A stretch of DNA of 58,273 nucleotides from Lentibacillus salicampi (GTDB lineage: Bacteria > Bacillota > Bacilli > Bacillales > Amphibacillaceae). Numbering within the stretch: position 1 is the stretch's first letter; every line of letters starts with the position of its first letter. The translations under genes were made by a program, and so were the position numbers. This document shows positions 23,943 to 33,808 of this stretch, one piece after another. The notes below the pieces were generated by a model. The model had not been told where the DNA came from. It ran no database searches and saw nothing but the letters and a program-made list of their open reading frames with translations. The stretch spans positions 1 to 58,273 of the forward strand of contig NZ_SRHY01000017.1 in the NCBI RefSeq assembly GCF_004565465.1, read 5' to 3'.

Positions 23943-24848
23943 ATGGCTCTTTTAAAAACAGAAGGTCTCACAAAGATGTTTGGAAACTTCAAGGCTGTGG
24001 ATGACATTAACATAGACGTGCAAAAAGGGGAAGTGTACGGCTTTATCGGTCCGAACGGGGCAGGGAAATCGACAACCATCCGCGTTTTGCTGGGAATGCT
24101 GAAGGCGACAAACGGGAAAGCCTCTATTTTTGGCAAAGATGTCTGGCAGGATGCCGTGGAGATCCATAAGCGGATCGCCTATGTTCCGGGGGACGTGAAT
24201 TTGTGGCCGAATCTGACGGGCGGTGAAGTCATTGATTTGTTTATGAAATTGCGTGGCGGTGCTATGAATAAAAATCGGCGTGAGGAATTGATCGGGAAGT
24301 TTAACTTTGACCCGTCAAAAAAATGCAGGACCTATTCGAAAGGGAACCGCCAAAAAGTTTCGCTGATTGCTGCGTTTGCATCTGATGCTGATTTGTATAT
24401 TCTGGATGAGCCGACGTCAGGACTTGACCCGCTGATGGAAAGGACGTTTCAGGAATGTGTGATGGAAGCCAGGGATGAAGGGAAAAGCGTATTGCTCTCG
24501 AGCCACATTTTGTCAGAAGTGGAGCGGCTTTGTGACCGGGTCGGAATTATTCGGGACGGTCAGATTATTGAATCGGGTTCACTGGATGAATTGCGCCATT
24601 TAACGCGAACCAATCTGAATGTCGAGACGAAGCAGCAGATTACCTCGCTGGATGATATGAAAGGTGTTCATCATGTTGAACGAAAAGAACAGGCACTGTC
24701 ACTGCAAGTCGATACTGAGAATCTGGATGATGTGATCCGGCATATCAGCCAGTTCGGCGTTGTGAAACTGGAAAGCGCCCCGCCTACACTGGAGGATTTG
24801 TTTATGCGGCATTATGAGGGAGCCTCTGCCTCAGGAGGTGAGTCCTGA
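23943..24848 (+). CDS. ABC exporter ATP-binding protein
   Basis: A 301-residue ABC ATPase. Walker A is GPNGAGKST at about residues 37-45; the signature is the variant YSKGNRQKVSLIAA (near 134-147) in place of LSGGQ; Walker B is LYILDEPTSGLDP; the H-loop is LSSHILSEVERL. The C-terminal extension (about residues 220-300) is typical of drug and antibiotic exporters (CcmA/DrrA group). The last codons overlap the start of the permease gene. It should energise export through the neighbouring permease. Confidence 0.93.
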   Translation: MALLKTEGLTKMFGNFKAVDDINIDVQKGEVYGFIGPNGAGKSTTIRVLLGMLKATNGKASIFGKDVWQDAVEIHKRIAYVPGDVNLWPNLTGGEVIDLFMKLRGGAMNKNRREELIGKFNFDPSKKCRTYSKGNRQKVSLIAAFASDADLYILDEPTSGLDPLMERTFQECVMEARDEGKSVLLSSHILSEVERLCDRVGIIRDGQIIESGSLDELRHLTRTNLNVETKQQITSLDDMKGVHHVERKEQALSLQVDTENLDDVIRHISQFGVVKLESAPPTLEDLFMRHYEGASASGGES

Positions 24849-26449
24849 TGAATCAGCAGTCGTTTGCCAATACTGGTAAACTGGTGCGGTTTATACTGCG
24901 CCTTGACCGTTTCAGGATGCTGATCTGGCTGTTGGCACTAACATTTTTCACGCTGATGGTGCCACTCGCCTTTTTGGATTTGTATCCATCACAGGCCGAT
25001 CGTGATGTGATGGCTGAAACGATGGAAAATCCGGCCATGACAGCCATGGTAGGCCCGGGCGATTTGGGAAACTATACCGTAGGGGCGATGACTGCCCATC
25101 AGATGCTGCTGTTGACGGCGGTCGTTGTCGGGTTGATGAATATTCTGCTGATGAACCGGTATACACGGTCAGAGGAGGAAGATGGCCGGCGGGAACTGGT
25201 TCGATCGCTGCCGGTGGGAAAACTTGCGAATTTAAATGCTTCATTTATTATATTGAGCCTATTAAATAGTTTACTGGCCATTATAACGGGCGTTGGATTA
25301 TATGCTTTAGGTATCGATAGCATGGGACTGTCGGGATCTTTATTATATGGTCTGATTTTAGGAGTGACAGGCCTATTTTTCGCAGGTCTGACCGCTCTGA
25401 TAGCACAAATAACAGAAAATGCCCGGACTGTATTTGGGTTTTCGTTGGCGCTGCTGTTAATCGCCTATTTAATACGGGCGATAGGGGATGTCGGTCATGA
25501 AGCGTTATCCTGGGTTTCACCATTGGGATGGGTGACGGCAGCTGAGGTATACAGTGCCAACAATTGGTGGGTGCTGTTGCTGCTGATTGGCGGTACGCTG
25601 CTATTCGTTGCGCTGGCTTTCTATTTGAACGCCATCAGGGATTTGGATGCAGGTTTTTTGCCATCAAGATCCGGTAAAAGACAGGCGTCGCCATTATTGC
25701 TCAGTCCGCTCGGGTTGGCGTTCAGGCTGCAGCGGACCGGGATCATGTCGTGGGCAATCGCCATGCTGCTGGTGGGCGTTTCTTACGGATCGGTCATGGG
25801 TGATCTTGATTCATTTTTTGGAAGTAATGAGATGATGCAGCAACTATTGGCATCACAGGAAGGCACCTCGTTTACCGCACAATTTGTGTCCGTGCTGATG
25901 GTTGTCGTGGCCTTAATTGGAACAGTGTCACCCGTGATGGCTGTGCTCCGGTTAAATGGGGAAGAAAAGAAGGACCGGCTCGACCATTTACTGGGGAGAG
26001 CCGTATCTCGTACACGTTTGGTGGCGGGATATCTGGTTATTGCTGTCATTAATGGGTTTCTGATGCTTTCCCTGGCCGCAGGAGGGCTTTGGCTGGCCGC
26101 TGCAAGTGTGATGGAGGAACCGTTTGCATTTGGTGAGATTTATGGTGCCGGTCTGGCTTATTACCCGGCAATGCTAGTCATGGTTGGCCTGGTGGTGCTT
26201 CTGATCGGGTTTGTACCAAAAGTAAGCAGTGTGGTCTGGCTGTATGTCTTTTACTCATTTTTTGTTCTGTATTTTGGCGGTGTTTTCCAATTCCCGGAAT
26301 GGGTCGGCAAGCTGTCACCATTCGGGTATATCCCAGAGTTGCCGGTGGATGAGATGGAATGGGCGCCTGTGGTTATTCTGATTGTTATCGCAGTTGGTCT
26401 GACAGCGGTTGGTATGCTGGGCTTTAACAGGCGGGATATCCAAGGTTGA
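24848..26449 (+). CDS. ABC exporter permease, TnrB3/tetronasin type
   Basis: A 533-residue protein with about 12 transmembrane segments arranged as two homologous halves (starts near residues 20 and 295), as in the TnrB3-type (COG3559) polyketide-antibiotic exporters. A conserved feature is the MNRYTRSEEEDGRRELVRSL region after the third segment, repeated as RLNGEEKKDRLDHLLGRAVS in the second half. It overlaps the ATPase gene by one base (ATG at 24848). Function: probable efflux of a hydrophobic compound or antibiotic; substrate unknown. Confidence 0.9.
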   Translation: MNQQSFANTGKLVRFILRLDRFRMLIWLLALTFFTLMVPLAFLDLYPSQADRDVMAETMENPAMTAMVGPGDLGNYTVGAMTAHQMLLLTAVVVGLMNILLMNRYTRSEEEDGRRELVRSLPVGKLANLNASFIILSLLNSLLAIITGVGLYALGIDSMGLSGSLLYGLILGVTGLFFAGLTALIAQITENARTVFGFSLALLLIAYLIRAIGDVGHEALSWVSPLGWVTAAEVYSANNWWVLLLLIGGTLLFVALAFYLNAIRDLDAGFLPSRSGKRQASPLLLSPLGLAFRLQRTGIMSWAIAMLLVGVSYGSVMGDLDSFFGSNEMMQQLLASQEGTSFTAQFVSVLMVVVALIGTVSPVMAVLRLNGEEKKDRLDHLLGRAVSRTRLVAGYLVIAVINGFLMLSLAAGGLWLAAASVMEEPFAFGEIYGAGLAYYPAMLVMVGLVVLLIGFVPKVSSVVWLYVFYSFFVLYFGGVFQFPEWVGKLSPFGYIPELPVDEMEWAPVVILIVIAVGLTAVGMLGFNRRDIQG

Positions 26450-26503
26450 TAACGATTGAAAAGACAAAGTCAAACGGATTGTTTAATTTTTACAAAAAGG
26501 TTC

Positions 26504-26537
26504 AAACACTTGTTGCGTCCTGTGGCAAGTGTTTTCC
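26504..26537 (+). terminator. Intrinsic terminator of the ABC operon
   Basis: AAACACTTG and CAAGTGTTT flank a 13-base loop and are followed by TTCCTTT. Confidence 0.7.
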
Positions 26538-26662
26538 TTTATACAATCCTCCCCACAGGTGGCAGTTTGCTCCGATAATCCTTGTATTAAGCGTGCTGTG
26601 TCGGAATCTATTTCAATGAAGCAGCACTGTTGCAACGCGAATTTCACCTTGCTCATCTTCAA

Positions 26663-26711
26663 AAAAATGAGTCTGCCCTGATATCATTTAAATCAGAACA
26701 GACTTATTTTT
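26663..26711. terminator. Bidirectional terminator after catalase
   Basis: GTCTG-CC-CTGAT and ATCAG-AA-CAGAC form an interrupted 10-bp stem, with an A-tract on the left and a T-tract on the right. On the minus strand it follows the catalase stop directly. Confidence 0.8.
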
Positions 26712-26714
26712 TTC

Positions 26715-28322
26715 TTAGTACGGATCTGCGTCATGGCCCTTGTCAACCGCTTTATCCGGTGCTTGTTCTGCATTTTTGTTGCCAAGTGGATTTCTGCTTG
26801 ATCCGTCAGACATCGTTTTGGCTGCTTCTTTAAGCCCTTCACGCAGCCGTCGTCCATACTCTTCGTCTGCTTCTTCGGCGAGGGCCATCATTTTATCCTG
26901 AATCTCCTGGGTGCATTCGGAAATGTCGCCGACGAGATTCGAAATTAATTCATCCTTTTCCCAGTCTTCAAACCAACGAAACGTCTCGCCTGCCTGTTTC
27001 GTGTTGTCATTCCGGTCAATCGACTCCCGGACAAGGTTTCCTTCTACTTTTGGTGTGTATTCTTTGCCGATTTGTTCTGCTTCTGTATAATTTCCTAAAG
27101 ACGATGGTTCATAATTAATATGCGGGTTCTTTTTTGAAGAGTGTTCGGGTTCATACCGCATGGATCCGCCTTCCTGGTTCGTCGCGACCCGTTTTTTGGC
27201 CGCATTTACCGGAATTTGCAGATAATTGGCACCTACCCGGTAGCGCTGGGTATCGGAGTAGGAAAATGTCCGTCCCTGCAGCATTTTGTCATCTGAAAAG
27301 TCCAGGCCATCGACAAGTACCCCGGTACCAAATGCGGATTGTTCCACTTCTGTAAAGTAATTATCGGGGTTTTTATTTAATACCATTTTGCCAACCGGCA
27401 GCCATGGGAATTGATCTTCCGGCCAAATCTTTGTATCATCCAGCGGGTCAAAGTCCAGTTCAGAATGTTCATCGTCGCTCATGATTTGCACGAACAGCTC
27501 CCATTCCGGGTATTCACCGTCCTCAATCGCATCGTATAAATCCTGTGTCGCGTGATTGAAGTTTTCACCCTGAATATCGTTCGCTTCTTTTACAGTCAAG
27601 TTTTTAATGCCCTGCTTCGGTTCCCAGTGGTATTTGACAAGTACTGCTTCACCATCATGATTGACCCATTTATAGGTGTTGACACCGGATCCCTGCATCA
27701 TGCGGTAATTGGCCGGGATACCCCAGGGTGAATAGATAAACGTTACCATATGGAACGACTCAGGTGAATTGGAACAGAAGTCAAAGAAACGTTGGCTGTC
27801 CTGAATGTTGGTTACCGGATCAGGCCGGAATGCATGGATCATATCCGGAAACTTCATGGCGTCACGGATGAAAAAGATTTTGATATTGTTGCCAACCAAA
27901 TCCCAGTTGCCATCCTCTGTGTAAAACTTAACAGCAAAACCGCGCGGATCTCTAAGTGTCTCTGGTGAATGCATGCCATGAACCACGGTCGAAAAGCGGA
28001 CAAAGACCGGTGTCTGTTTGCCTTTTTCCTGAAAAACTTTTGCCCGTGTATAGTTTGATGCAGGCTCATCCCCGACTGTTCCATAGGTTTCAAAATAGCC
28101 ATGTGCACCGGCGCCGCGAGCATGCACAATACGCTCAGGCACCTTTTCCCGGTCAAAATGGCTGATTTTTTCAACGAAATCATAGTTTTCCAATGTGGCA
28201 GGGCCACGATTGTTTACCGTTCTGATATTTTGATTGTTGGTGACAGGATGCCCCTGCCGGTTTGTCAGCGTGTCTTCATTTTCGATATTTGTCTGATGTT
28301 GTTTGTTTTGCTCTTTAGCCAT
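26715..28322 (-). CDS. Monofunctional haem catalase (KatX/KatE-like)
   Basis: A 535-residue clade-3-sized catalase that converts hydrogen peroxide to water and oxygen. The catalytic histidine is H67 in [16 protein letters not shown], the catalytic asparagine lies in [14 protein letters not shown] (about residues 141-154), and the proximal haem tyrosine is in the R-x-F-x-Y-x-D-T-x-x-x-R motif near residue 350. The acidic C-terminal tail ([13 protein letters not shown]) and the [20 protein letters not shown] loop resemble spore KatX/KatE-like enzymes more than vegetative KatA. The ribosome site is GGAGGGTGGTATAA. No PerR box was recognised. Confidence 0.95.
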   Translation of the reverse strand: MAKEQNKQHQTNIENEDTLTNRQGHPVTNNQNIRTVNNRGPATLENYDFVEKISHFDREKVPERIVHARGAGAHGYFETYGTVGDEPASNYTRAKVFQEKGKQTPVFVRFSTVVHGMHSPETLRDPRGFAVKFYTEDGNWDLVGNNIKIFFIRDAMKFPDMIHAFRPDPVTNIQDSQRFFDFCSNSPESFHMVTFIYSPWGIPANYRMMQGSGVNTYKWVNHDGEAVLVKYHWEPKQGIKNLTVKEANDIQGENFNHATQDLYDAIEDGEYPEWELFVQIMSDDEHSELDFDPLDDTKIWPEDQFPWLPVGKMVLNKNPDNYFTEVEQSAFGTGVLVDGLDFSDDKMLQGRTFSYSDTQRYRVGANYLQIPVNAAKKRVATNQEGGSMRYEPEHSSKKNPHINYEPSSLGNYTEAEQIGKEYTPKVEGNLVRESIDRNDNTKQAGETFRWFEDWEKDELISNLVGDISECTQEIQDKMMALAEEADEEYGRRLREGLKEAAKTMSDGSSRNPLGNKNAEQAPDKAVDKGHDADPY

Positions 28323-28554
28323 TTATACCACCCTCCATTAAAATAGTTTCACCTTATCCAGTTTGTCCAATCACAGCCAAATTAATCAATTCACCGGGTG
28401 CTGTTTTTAAATAAACGGGGAAGCCACTTTTTGATAGGATGAATGTGGCACAGGTGAGTTATACTTATAACAGGATAGTAATGGGAGACGTGGGATGAAT
28501 CTTTTTTTCGGAAAAACCGTATAGATTAGTAGAACAAAAAAGGATGATATCAAC

Positions 28555-29280
28555 ATGAATGTTTATGAACAAAAGGTATATGAGGAACTAAAAACATGGC
28601 GGCAAAGTGTATTAAAAAAATCTGGTCTTTTCGCGCAACTGTCGAAAAAAACCCAATCAAAATTAAATGGGATAATTCCCGAAAAAGCCCATAGGATTAT
28701 CACCGAAAGTATTAAAAATATGGTAAAAGCAACCCTGGTTGGGTCCAATATGACGACAAATAAACAGCAGTCAGCAGGTCTGAGTCTTTTTGAAAAAGAT
28801 GAACTGCTGAAGGAAAAGCTTATTTCTTATCGGAAGACAGCTGTGATTGAAGGAGCCGGTACAGGCGCGGGCGGTTTTTTCCTGGGGCTTGCTGATTTCC
28901 CGATGCTTTTATCCATTAAAATGAAGTTTTTATTTGAATCAGCAGCGGTTTATGGGTTTGATACACGAAAATATGAAGAGCGCCTGTTCATTCTCCATGT
29001 GTTCCAGCTGGCTTTTTCAAGTGACACAAAACGAAAGGAAACGCTTCGTGTGCTGGAAAATTGGGAAACAGAAAAGGAGTCGCTGGTTGACATGGATTGG
29101 CGGGTGTTTCAGCAGGAATATCGGGATTACATTGATTTGATTAAACTACTGCAACTTGTTCCGGGCTTCGGCGCCATTGTTGGTGCGTATGCAAACCACA
29201 ACCTGATGGACACATTAGGCGAAGCGGCGATGAATGCATATCGGATGCGCCTTTTGACTGCACAACCGCGAGATTATTAA
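28555..29280 (+). CDS. EcsC family protein
   Basis: A 241-residue protein of the EcsC family (PF12787). The central glycine-rich amphipathic stretch VIEGAGTGAGGFFLGLADFP and the C-terminal LVPGFGAIVGAYANHNLMDTLG are the family hallmarks. EcsC proteins are peripheral or weakly membrane-associated; their function is unclear even in B. subtilis, where ecsC lies beside the ecsAB ABC genes. Here it stands alone. Confidence 0.92.
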   Translation: MNVYEQKVYEELKTWRQSVLKKSGLFAQLSKKTQSKLNGIIPEKAHRIITESIKNMVKATLVGSNMTTNKQQSAGLSLFEKDELLKEKLISYRKTAVIEGAGTGAGGFFLGLADFPMLLSIKMKFLFESAAVYGFDTRKYEERLFILHVFQLAFSSDTKRKETLRVLENWETEKESLVDMDWRVFQQEYRDYIDLIKLLQLVPGFGAIVGAYANHNLMDTLGEAAMNAYRMRLLTAQPRDY

Positions 29281-29354
29281 AGATTTTATGCACTGAGTTT
29301 ACGATAGTGTATAAATCGCGCGACACCGGACCGAAATCGAGCGAGCCCCGAGCG

Positions 29355-30116
29355 TTACACCAGCCGGACTGATACTGATTCTTCCTCAGTGCGCTCGTAA
29401 CTGTTCACCAATCCATTCTCTGCTATGGCCTTTTTCGGAACCGATTTTTGTTGAATGGTCATGTCGATTGGACTGTCAAATGGGAATACGTCCATTTCGA
29501 CTGTTTCTTGATCTTTCCAGTTAATCCCGACTTTGTTTGTATGGAAGAAAGTAAGGTGCTGTGAAACCGGAATCCCATCTTTGAAAAATGGATGCTCGTC
29601 TTCCTTGGTCACACCTGGCTCATTCAGACAGATATACAATGACAGACTGTCCAAAAACTGCAGTAAGCCATAATGAACAGCAAAAGTATCTTTATCATAC
29701 CCCTCAAGATGCTGAATAATCTGCTGCTGACGTTCCCGTTCATGTTGTACAAACGTCCGTGAAGACTCTTCCGGATCATCCAGAAGAAATCGTGTATAGT
29801 GCTCGCTGCATAACAGAGCCGCATAGAGATCATGATGCGCGACTTCATCAATACCATGTTTATAAAAAACTGTTTTAGCCGGGTTGGGAAAATCCGTGAA
29901 CATATATGGCTTCTGCTTTTGATCGTTCCAGAATGGCTGTTTGTCAATCATTTTCCACGCGTAATCATGGTTCCGAATGGCAAATAGAACAGAATCCTTC
30001 AAACGTTCCTCGAGAAAGAATGAATCCTTCAGGCTGGCTGCCATTTGCCCTGATATCTGTGCATGATGGTCCTGATCGATCATAATATACGTGTTCTGGC
30101 GTTCTCTTACAATCAT
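29355..30116 (-). CDS. DUF3891 family protein
   Basis: A 253-residue soluble protein. IDQDHHAQISGQMAASL near the N-terminus, AIRNHDYAWKMIDKQPFW, and ALLCSEHYTRFLL followed by FLDSLSLYICLNEPG are typical of DUF3891. The repeated H, D and HD pairs suggest a metal-binding HD-like helical fold, but no enzymatic activity is known. I chose ATG at 30116 (MIVRERQNTY), with GAAAGGG at suitable distance, over the GTG three codons upstream. It is divergent from catE. Confidence 0.88.
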   Translation of the reverse strand: MIVRERQNTYIMIDQDHHAQISGQMAASLKDSFFLEERLKDSVLFAIRNHDYAWKMIDKQPFWNDQKQKPYMFTDFPNPAKTVFYKHGIDEVAHHDLYAALLCSEHYTRFLLDDPEESSRTFVQHERERQQQIIQHLEGYDKDTFAVHYGLLQFLDSLSLYICLNEPGVTKEDEHPFFKDGIPVSQHLTFFHTNKVGINWKDQETVEMDVFPFDSPIDMTIQQKSVPKKAIAENGLVNSYERTEEESVSVRLV

Positions 30117-30175
30117 AAGCGACACCCTTTCTGAGTTTAGTATACAAAATGACAGACAGCTTTCAAAATAGAATC

Positions 30176-30221
30176 TTGCTAAAAACGAAAAAACACGCTA
30201 TAATACTTACAAAAGGTAAGT
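30176..30221 (+). promoter_or_regulatory. catE promoter with perfect 17-bp operator
   Basis: The promoter is TTGCTA (30176-30181), a 17-bp spacer, then TATAAT (30199-30204). Starting at the next base is the perfect inverted repeat ACTTAC-AAAAG-GTAAGT (30205-30221), extended outward by AATACT/AGTATT. A repressor bound there would cover the transcription start. In B. subtilis catE is repressed by the DUF24 regulators YodB and CatR, and by analogy a similar protein is expected to bind here. Confidence 0.7.
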
Positions 30222-30268
30222 TAGTATTTAAAAATAATCATATACCTTGAAAGAAAGGGCTGACCAAA

Positions 30269-31123
30269 TTGGAAATGAAATTTTTCGAAAAACCAGCGAC
30301 ATATGTTGGTGAAGTGAATATAAATGTAACGGATTTGGACCAATCACTACCTTTTTATGAGCATGTAATTGGATTCAACGTGCTGGAGCAAACGGACCGG
30401 AAAGCTGTTTTGACAGCAGACGGAGAAACGCCGTTGCTGACATTGGAACAGCCGGCAGATGTGTTACCAAAAGAGGGGCGGACGACGGGGTTATTTCATT
30501 TTGCCATTCTGCTTCCATCAAGAGCTGATCTTTCCGCCTTTTTAAGACACGTCGCCAATTCAGGGGCACAACTCGGAGCATCTGATCACCTGGTAAGTGA
30601 AGCATTATATCTGAATGACCCTGACGGCAATGGAATTGAAGTGTATCATGACCGGCCGGCAATCGAATGGAACTGGTCGGACGGACAGGTCAGTATGTCG
30701 ACAGAACCACTGGATGCCAAAAGCCTGCTTGCTGAAAGTGATCAGGAATGGGCAGGTTTACCTGACAAGACAGTCATGGGGCATATTCATTTGCATGTGG
30801 CGAATCTTCAAAACACAGAAAAGTTTTATGTCGATGGGCTTGACTTTCAGGTTGTGACAAACTATCCCGGCGCATTGTTCACATCAACCGGTAACTATCA
30901 CCACCATATTGGCTTGAATATATGGAACGGGGAAAATGCACCGGCACCGACAGAGAATCGCGCAGGGCTCAATTGGTATTCGCTTATTTTTCCTGATAAA
31001 CAAAGCAGAGAGGAAAAAGTCAAAAACTTGGAGCATATCGGCACAGAAGTTAAGCAGGTAAATGACGCGTACATCGTCAAGGACCCTTCTAAAAATGAAA
31101 TTCATCTGCTATTGGCAGATTAA
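30269..31123 (+). CDS. catE: Catechol 2,3-dioxygenase CatE
   Basis: A 284-residue two-domain VOC-fold extradiol dioxygenase that cleaves catechols and hydroquinones. Family motifs are GLFHFAILLPSRADL, SEALYLNDPDGNGIEVYHDRP and GHIHLHVANLQNTEKFY, closely parallel to B. subtilis CatE. The likely iron ligands are the histidines in GHIHLHV and YHHHIGLN and the glutamate in NEIHLL. The TTG start follows AAAGGGCTGACCAAA. It is convergent with mhqD-mhqR, another quinone-resistance operon. Confidence 0.93.
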   Translation: MEMKFFEKPATYVGEVNINVTDLDQSLPFYEHVIGFNVLEQTDRKAVLTADGETPLLTLEQPADVLPKEGRTTGLFHFAILLPSRADLSAFLRHVANSGAQLGASDHLVSEALYLNDPDGNGIEVYHDRPAIEWNWSDGQVSMSTEPLDAKSLLAESDQEWAGLPDKTVMGHIHLHVANLQNTEKFYVDGLDFQVVTNYPGALFTSTGNYHHHIGLNIWNGENAPAPTENRAGLNWYSLIFPDKQSREEKVKNLEHIGTEVKQVNDAYIVKDPSKNEIHLLLAD

Positions 31124-31126
31124 CCC

Positions 31127-31157
31127 AAAATCGTTCGGCGTTTATCCGAACGATTTT
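31127..31157. terminator. Perfect bidirectional terminator
   Basis: AAAATCGTTCGG and CCGAACGATTTT form a 12-bp perfect stem with a 7-base loop between catE and mhqD. Confidence 0.9.
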
Positions 31158-31239
31158 ACTGTTCAAGTCTCTGAAAAACGCCAAAGGATGGTCCGAAAAC
31201 GCAAATTCAGGGTCAGAAACGACATGGCATGGCCGTGCT

Positions 31240-31842
31240 TTACAGATTATTATACCATTCAGCAGCCGTTTTCACTTCACCCATCGATAATTGGTGGCCC
31301 AAGTTTTCCCAATGGAGTTTAACATTGGCTCCGGCTTTTTCCAGTAAGGATTTAAGCTCTTCCGATTCCTCTGATGAGCAAATCGGGTCATTCGTTCCCG
31401 CGCCGATAAAGACATTTTTTCCGGAGAGGTCCGGCAGCTCAATGCCGCGTCTCGGTACCATCGGATGATGCAGAATAGCGGCGTTTAGCGAATCCTGGTA
31501 ATGGAGTAACAGGCTTGCGGCAATGTTGGCACCGTTGGAATAACCGACCGCCACGATATGATTGCGATCAAAGCCGTGTTCTTCCGCTGCTTCATCAAGA
31601 AATTCATGTAACTCTTTCGTTCGGAAAATCAAGTCCTCTTCATCAAACACACCTTCTGCCAGCCGTTTGAAAAAGCGCGGCATTCCATTTTCAGAAACGT
31701 TTCCGCGGACGCTCAGGACGTTTGCATCCTTGTCAATTTCACCAGCGAGACCCAGTAAATCTTGCTCTGTGCCCCCTGTCCCGTGCAGAAATAACAACGT
31801 TGGTTTTGTCTGATCCGTTCCTTTTTGAAAAATATGCTTCAT
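31240..31842 (-). CDS. mhqD: MhqD-like carboxylesterase
   Basis: A 200-residue alpha/beta hydrolase. The oxyanion region is LLFLHGTGGTEQDLL, the nucleophile elbow is GYSNGANIAASLLLHY (Ser near residue 110), and the acid and base are in GTNDPICS and NLGHQLSM. It corresponds to B. subtilis MhqD (YodD), induced by quinones and hydroquinones. The ATG at 31842 follows GGGAGGAGACATC. It starts 15 bp after the end of the MarR-type gene, so both are in one operon. Confidence 0.9.
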   Translation of the reverse strand: MKHIFQKGTDQTKPTLLFLHGTGGTEQDLLGLAGEIDKDANVLSVRGNVSENGMPRFFKRLAEGVFDEEDLIFRTKELHEFLDEAAEEHGFDRNHIVAVGYSNGANIAASLLLHYQDSLNAAILHHPMVPRRGIELPDLSGKNVFIGAGTNDPICSSEESEELKSLLEKAGANVKLHWENLGHQLSMGEVKTAAEWYNNL

Positions 31843-31857
31843 GATGTCTCCTCCCAT

Positions 31858-32289
31858 TTATTTGAATAATTGGTTCTGTCCGATTCGTTTTAGCAGATCG
31901 ATAACCGTTTTCTTCTCCTCGACGCTCAGGTCCTGAAAAATTTTTTCAATTGCTTCCTGGTGTTTTGGAAAAATGTCATCCATCAGCTGTTTTCCTTCCT
32001 CGGTGATATGAATGTGGACCACGCGGCGATCTCCCTTACCACGCCGGCGTTCGAGTAAATCCCTGGCTTCAAGTTTATCAATCACATACGTCATGGATCC
32101 GGCCTTAATAAGGACTGATTGGGAAATCTCCCTCACGGTCAGATCGCCCTTATGATACAGGGCTTCCAGTACAGCGAAATAGGTCGCTTTCATATCATAC
32201 CGGCTGATGTCCTCTTTGACGTATTCAGTGACCGATTTTGAGGCCTTCATCAAAACAACAAATGATTTTAATGATAAATTGTCTTCCAT
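31858..32289 (-). CDS. mhqR: MarR-family regulator, MhqR-like
   Basis: A 143-residue MarR protein. The winged-helix signature is visible as LTVREISQSVLIKAGSMTYV, IDKLEARDLLERRR and GDRRVVHIHITEEGKQL. It aligns well with B. subtilis MhqR (YkvE), which represses mhqD and azoreductase genes and is released by methylhydroquinone. The start is ATG 32289 (MEDNLSL) or, two codons earlier, ATG 32295, which lies very close to the GGAG. A 27-bp inverted repeat just upstream is the likely self-operator. Confidence 0.9.
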   Translation of the reverse strand: MEDNLSLKSFVVLMKASKSVTEYVKEDISRYDMKATYFAVLEALYHKGDLTVREISQSVLIKAGSMTYVIDKLEARDLLERRRGKGDRRVVHIHITEEGKQLMDDIFPKHQEAIEKIFQDLSVEEKKTVIDLLKRIGQNQLFK

Positions 32290-32314
32290 AATCATCTCGC
32301 TCCAGATCATTTAG

Positions 32315-32341
32315 TTTGAATTTATTTAAATTAAATTCAAA
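32315..32341. promoter_or_regulatory. mhqR operator, perfect 9-9-9 inverted repeat
   Basis: TTTGAATTT-ATTTAAATT-AAATTCAAA: two exact 9-bp arms around a 9-bp AT spacer, 26 bp upstream of mhqR. Its size and place fit a MarR dimer site. It differs from the published B. subtilis MhqR box as I remember it. Confidence 0.6.
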
Positions 32342-32500
32342 TTAATAATAATATCCTGATGCAATGGATGTCAACTGAACCGGACCAATCCCGAGCAGCG
32401 GGGAGGTCAATCAAAATCGTTCAAAAATTCGCTATTGCCATACGTCGCTATTCGTGTTTAAATGTATAAAATATCATTAAACAGAATATGAGGTGATGAT

Positions 32501-33808
32501 TTGGAAGATAGGGTATCGGTTGGTTTATTAGGTGTAGGTGTTGTGGGTTCAGGTGTCATCAGTCTCATTGAGAAACACCAGGCAAAGCTTGCGCATCAGC
32601 TTGGCTGTGGTGTCCATGTCAAAAGTGCACTGGTGAGGAATCCCGAAAAAGCACGTAGCGTTGATGCAAAGGTGAATGGGACAACACTTACAACGAATCC
32701 TGATGATGTCTTGAATGATCCGGAGATTGATGTCATTGTTGAAGTGATGGGGGGTATTGAAGAAGCTCGTGAATCAATTTTAAAAGCATTTGCATCCAAA
32801 AAGCATGTGGTCACGGCCAATAAGGATTTAGTTGCCCTCCATGGTGCTGAATTGCATGAAGTTGCAGGCGGAAATAAATGTGATTTCTATTATGAGGCAA
32901 GTGTCGCGGGTGGAATTCCCATTCTACGGGGGATTACCGACGGATTTGCTTCCGATCACATCGAACAGCTTATGGGGATTGTCAACGGAACCACGAATTA
33001 CATATTAACGAAAATGCACAATGAAGGCGTGCTGTTCGACGATGCATTAAAAGAAGCCCAGGCACTTGGCTTCGCGGAGGCTGATCCGACAGCTGATGTG
33101 GAAGGGCTTGATGCTGCGAGAAAAATGGCAATTCTTGGCAGGCTTGCTTTTTCGACGTATATTGATCTGGAAGATGTTGAGATAACCGGGATAAATGGTA
33201 TTGAGCTAGCAGACTTGCAATATGGCGATAGCCTGGGATTCACCATGAAGCTGATCGGGTTTGCGACATTTGACGGTAAACAAGTGGAAGTGAATGTCCA
33301 GCCGGCACTCATTTCCAAAGAGCATCCACTTGCAGATGTCAAAAATGAGTATAATGCTGTCTATGTTTATGGTGAAGCGGTTGGGGAAGCCATGTTTTAC
33401 GGTGCGGGTGCCGGGAGCATGCCAACTGCTGCAGCGGTTATATCGGATGTCATCACCGTCATTAAGAATATGCACCGGGGTGTGACGGGCAGTCAGTTTG
33501 TCGAACCGCGATTTAAAAAGGAACTAAAACCGGCGGATCAGCGGTTTGGCCAATATTACGTCCGTTTGCATGCGAAAGATGAAGCGGGCGTATTTTCCCG
33601 GATATCGTCGTTATTTAATGAATATGATATTAGCTTTAAGCAAATTCTGCAAAGTCCGGCAAAAGAAACAAATGCAGCAGAAATTGTCGTGATTACACAC
33701 CACGCATCACTGGAAATGATGCATCAGGCTCTGGATTATCTTGACTATCTGGATGAAGTGATTGATATCAAGAGTTTTTACAAAGTAGAAGGAGATGCTG
33801 ACGCATGA
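32501..33808 (+). CDS. hom: Homoserine dehydrogenase
   Basis: A 435-residue enzyme that reduces aspartate semialdehyde to homoserine, the branch to threonine and methionine. The NAD(P)-binding [13 protein letters not shown] lies at residues 8-20, catalytic-domain motifs [14 protein letters not shown] and [19 protein letters not shown] follow, and a C-terminal ACT domain starts near [20 protein letters not shown], implying feedback control by threonine. The TTG start follows GAGGTGATGA. It overlaps thrC by 4 bp (ATGA). Confidence 0.97.
   Translation: MEDRVSVGLLGVGVVGSGVISLIEKHQAKLAHQLGCGVHVKSALVRNPEKARSVDAKVNGTTLTTNPDDVLNDPEIDVIVEVMGGIEEARESILKAFASKKHVVTANKDLVALHGAELHEVAGGNKCDFYYEASVAGGIPILRGITDGFASDHIEQLMGIVNGTTNYILTKMHNEGVLFDDALKEAQALGFAEADPTADVEGLDAARKMAILGRLAFSTYIDLEDVEITGINGIELADLQYGDSLGFTMKLIGFATFDGKQVEVNVQPALISKEHPLADVKNEYNAVYVYGEAVGEAMFYGAGAGSMPTAAAVISDVITVIKNMHRGVTGSQFVEPRFKKELKPADQRFGQYYVRLHAKDEAGVFSRISSLFNEYDISFKQILQSPAKETNAAEIVVITHHASLEMMHQALDYLDYLDEVIDIKSFYKVEGDADA

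Noticed and set aside
27854..28207. 117-residue minus-strand frame within the catalase gene
   Set aside because: Alternative frame of the catalase on the same strand, without its own start signals.
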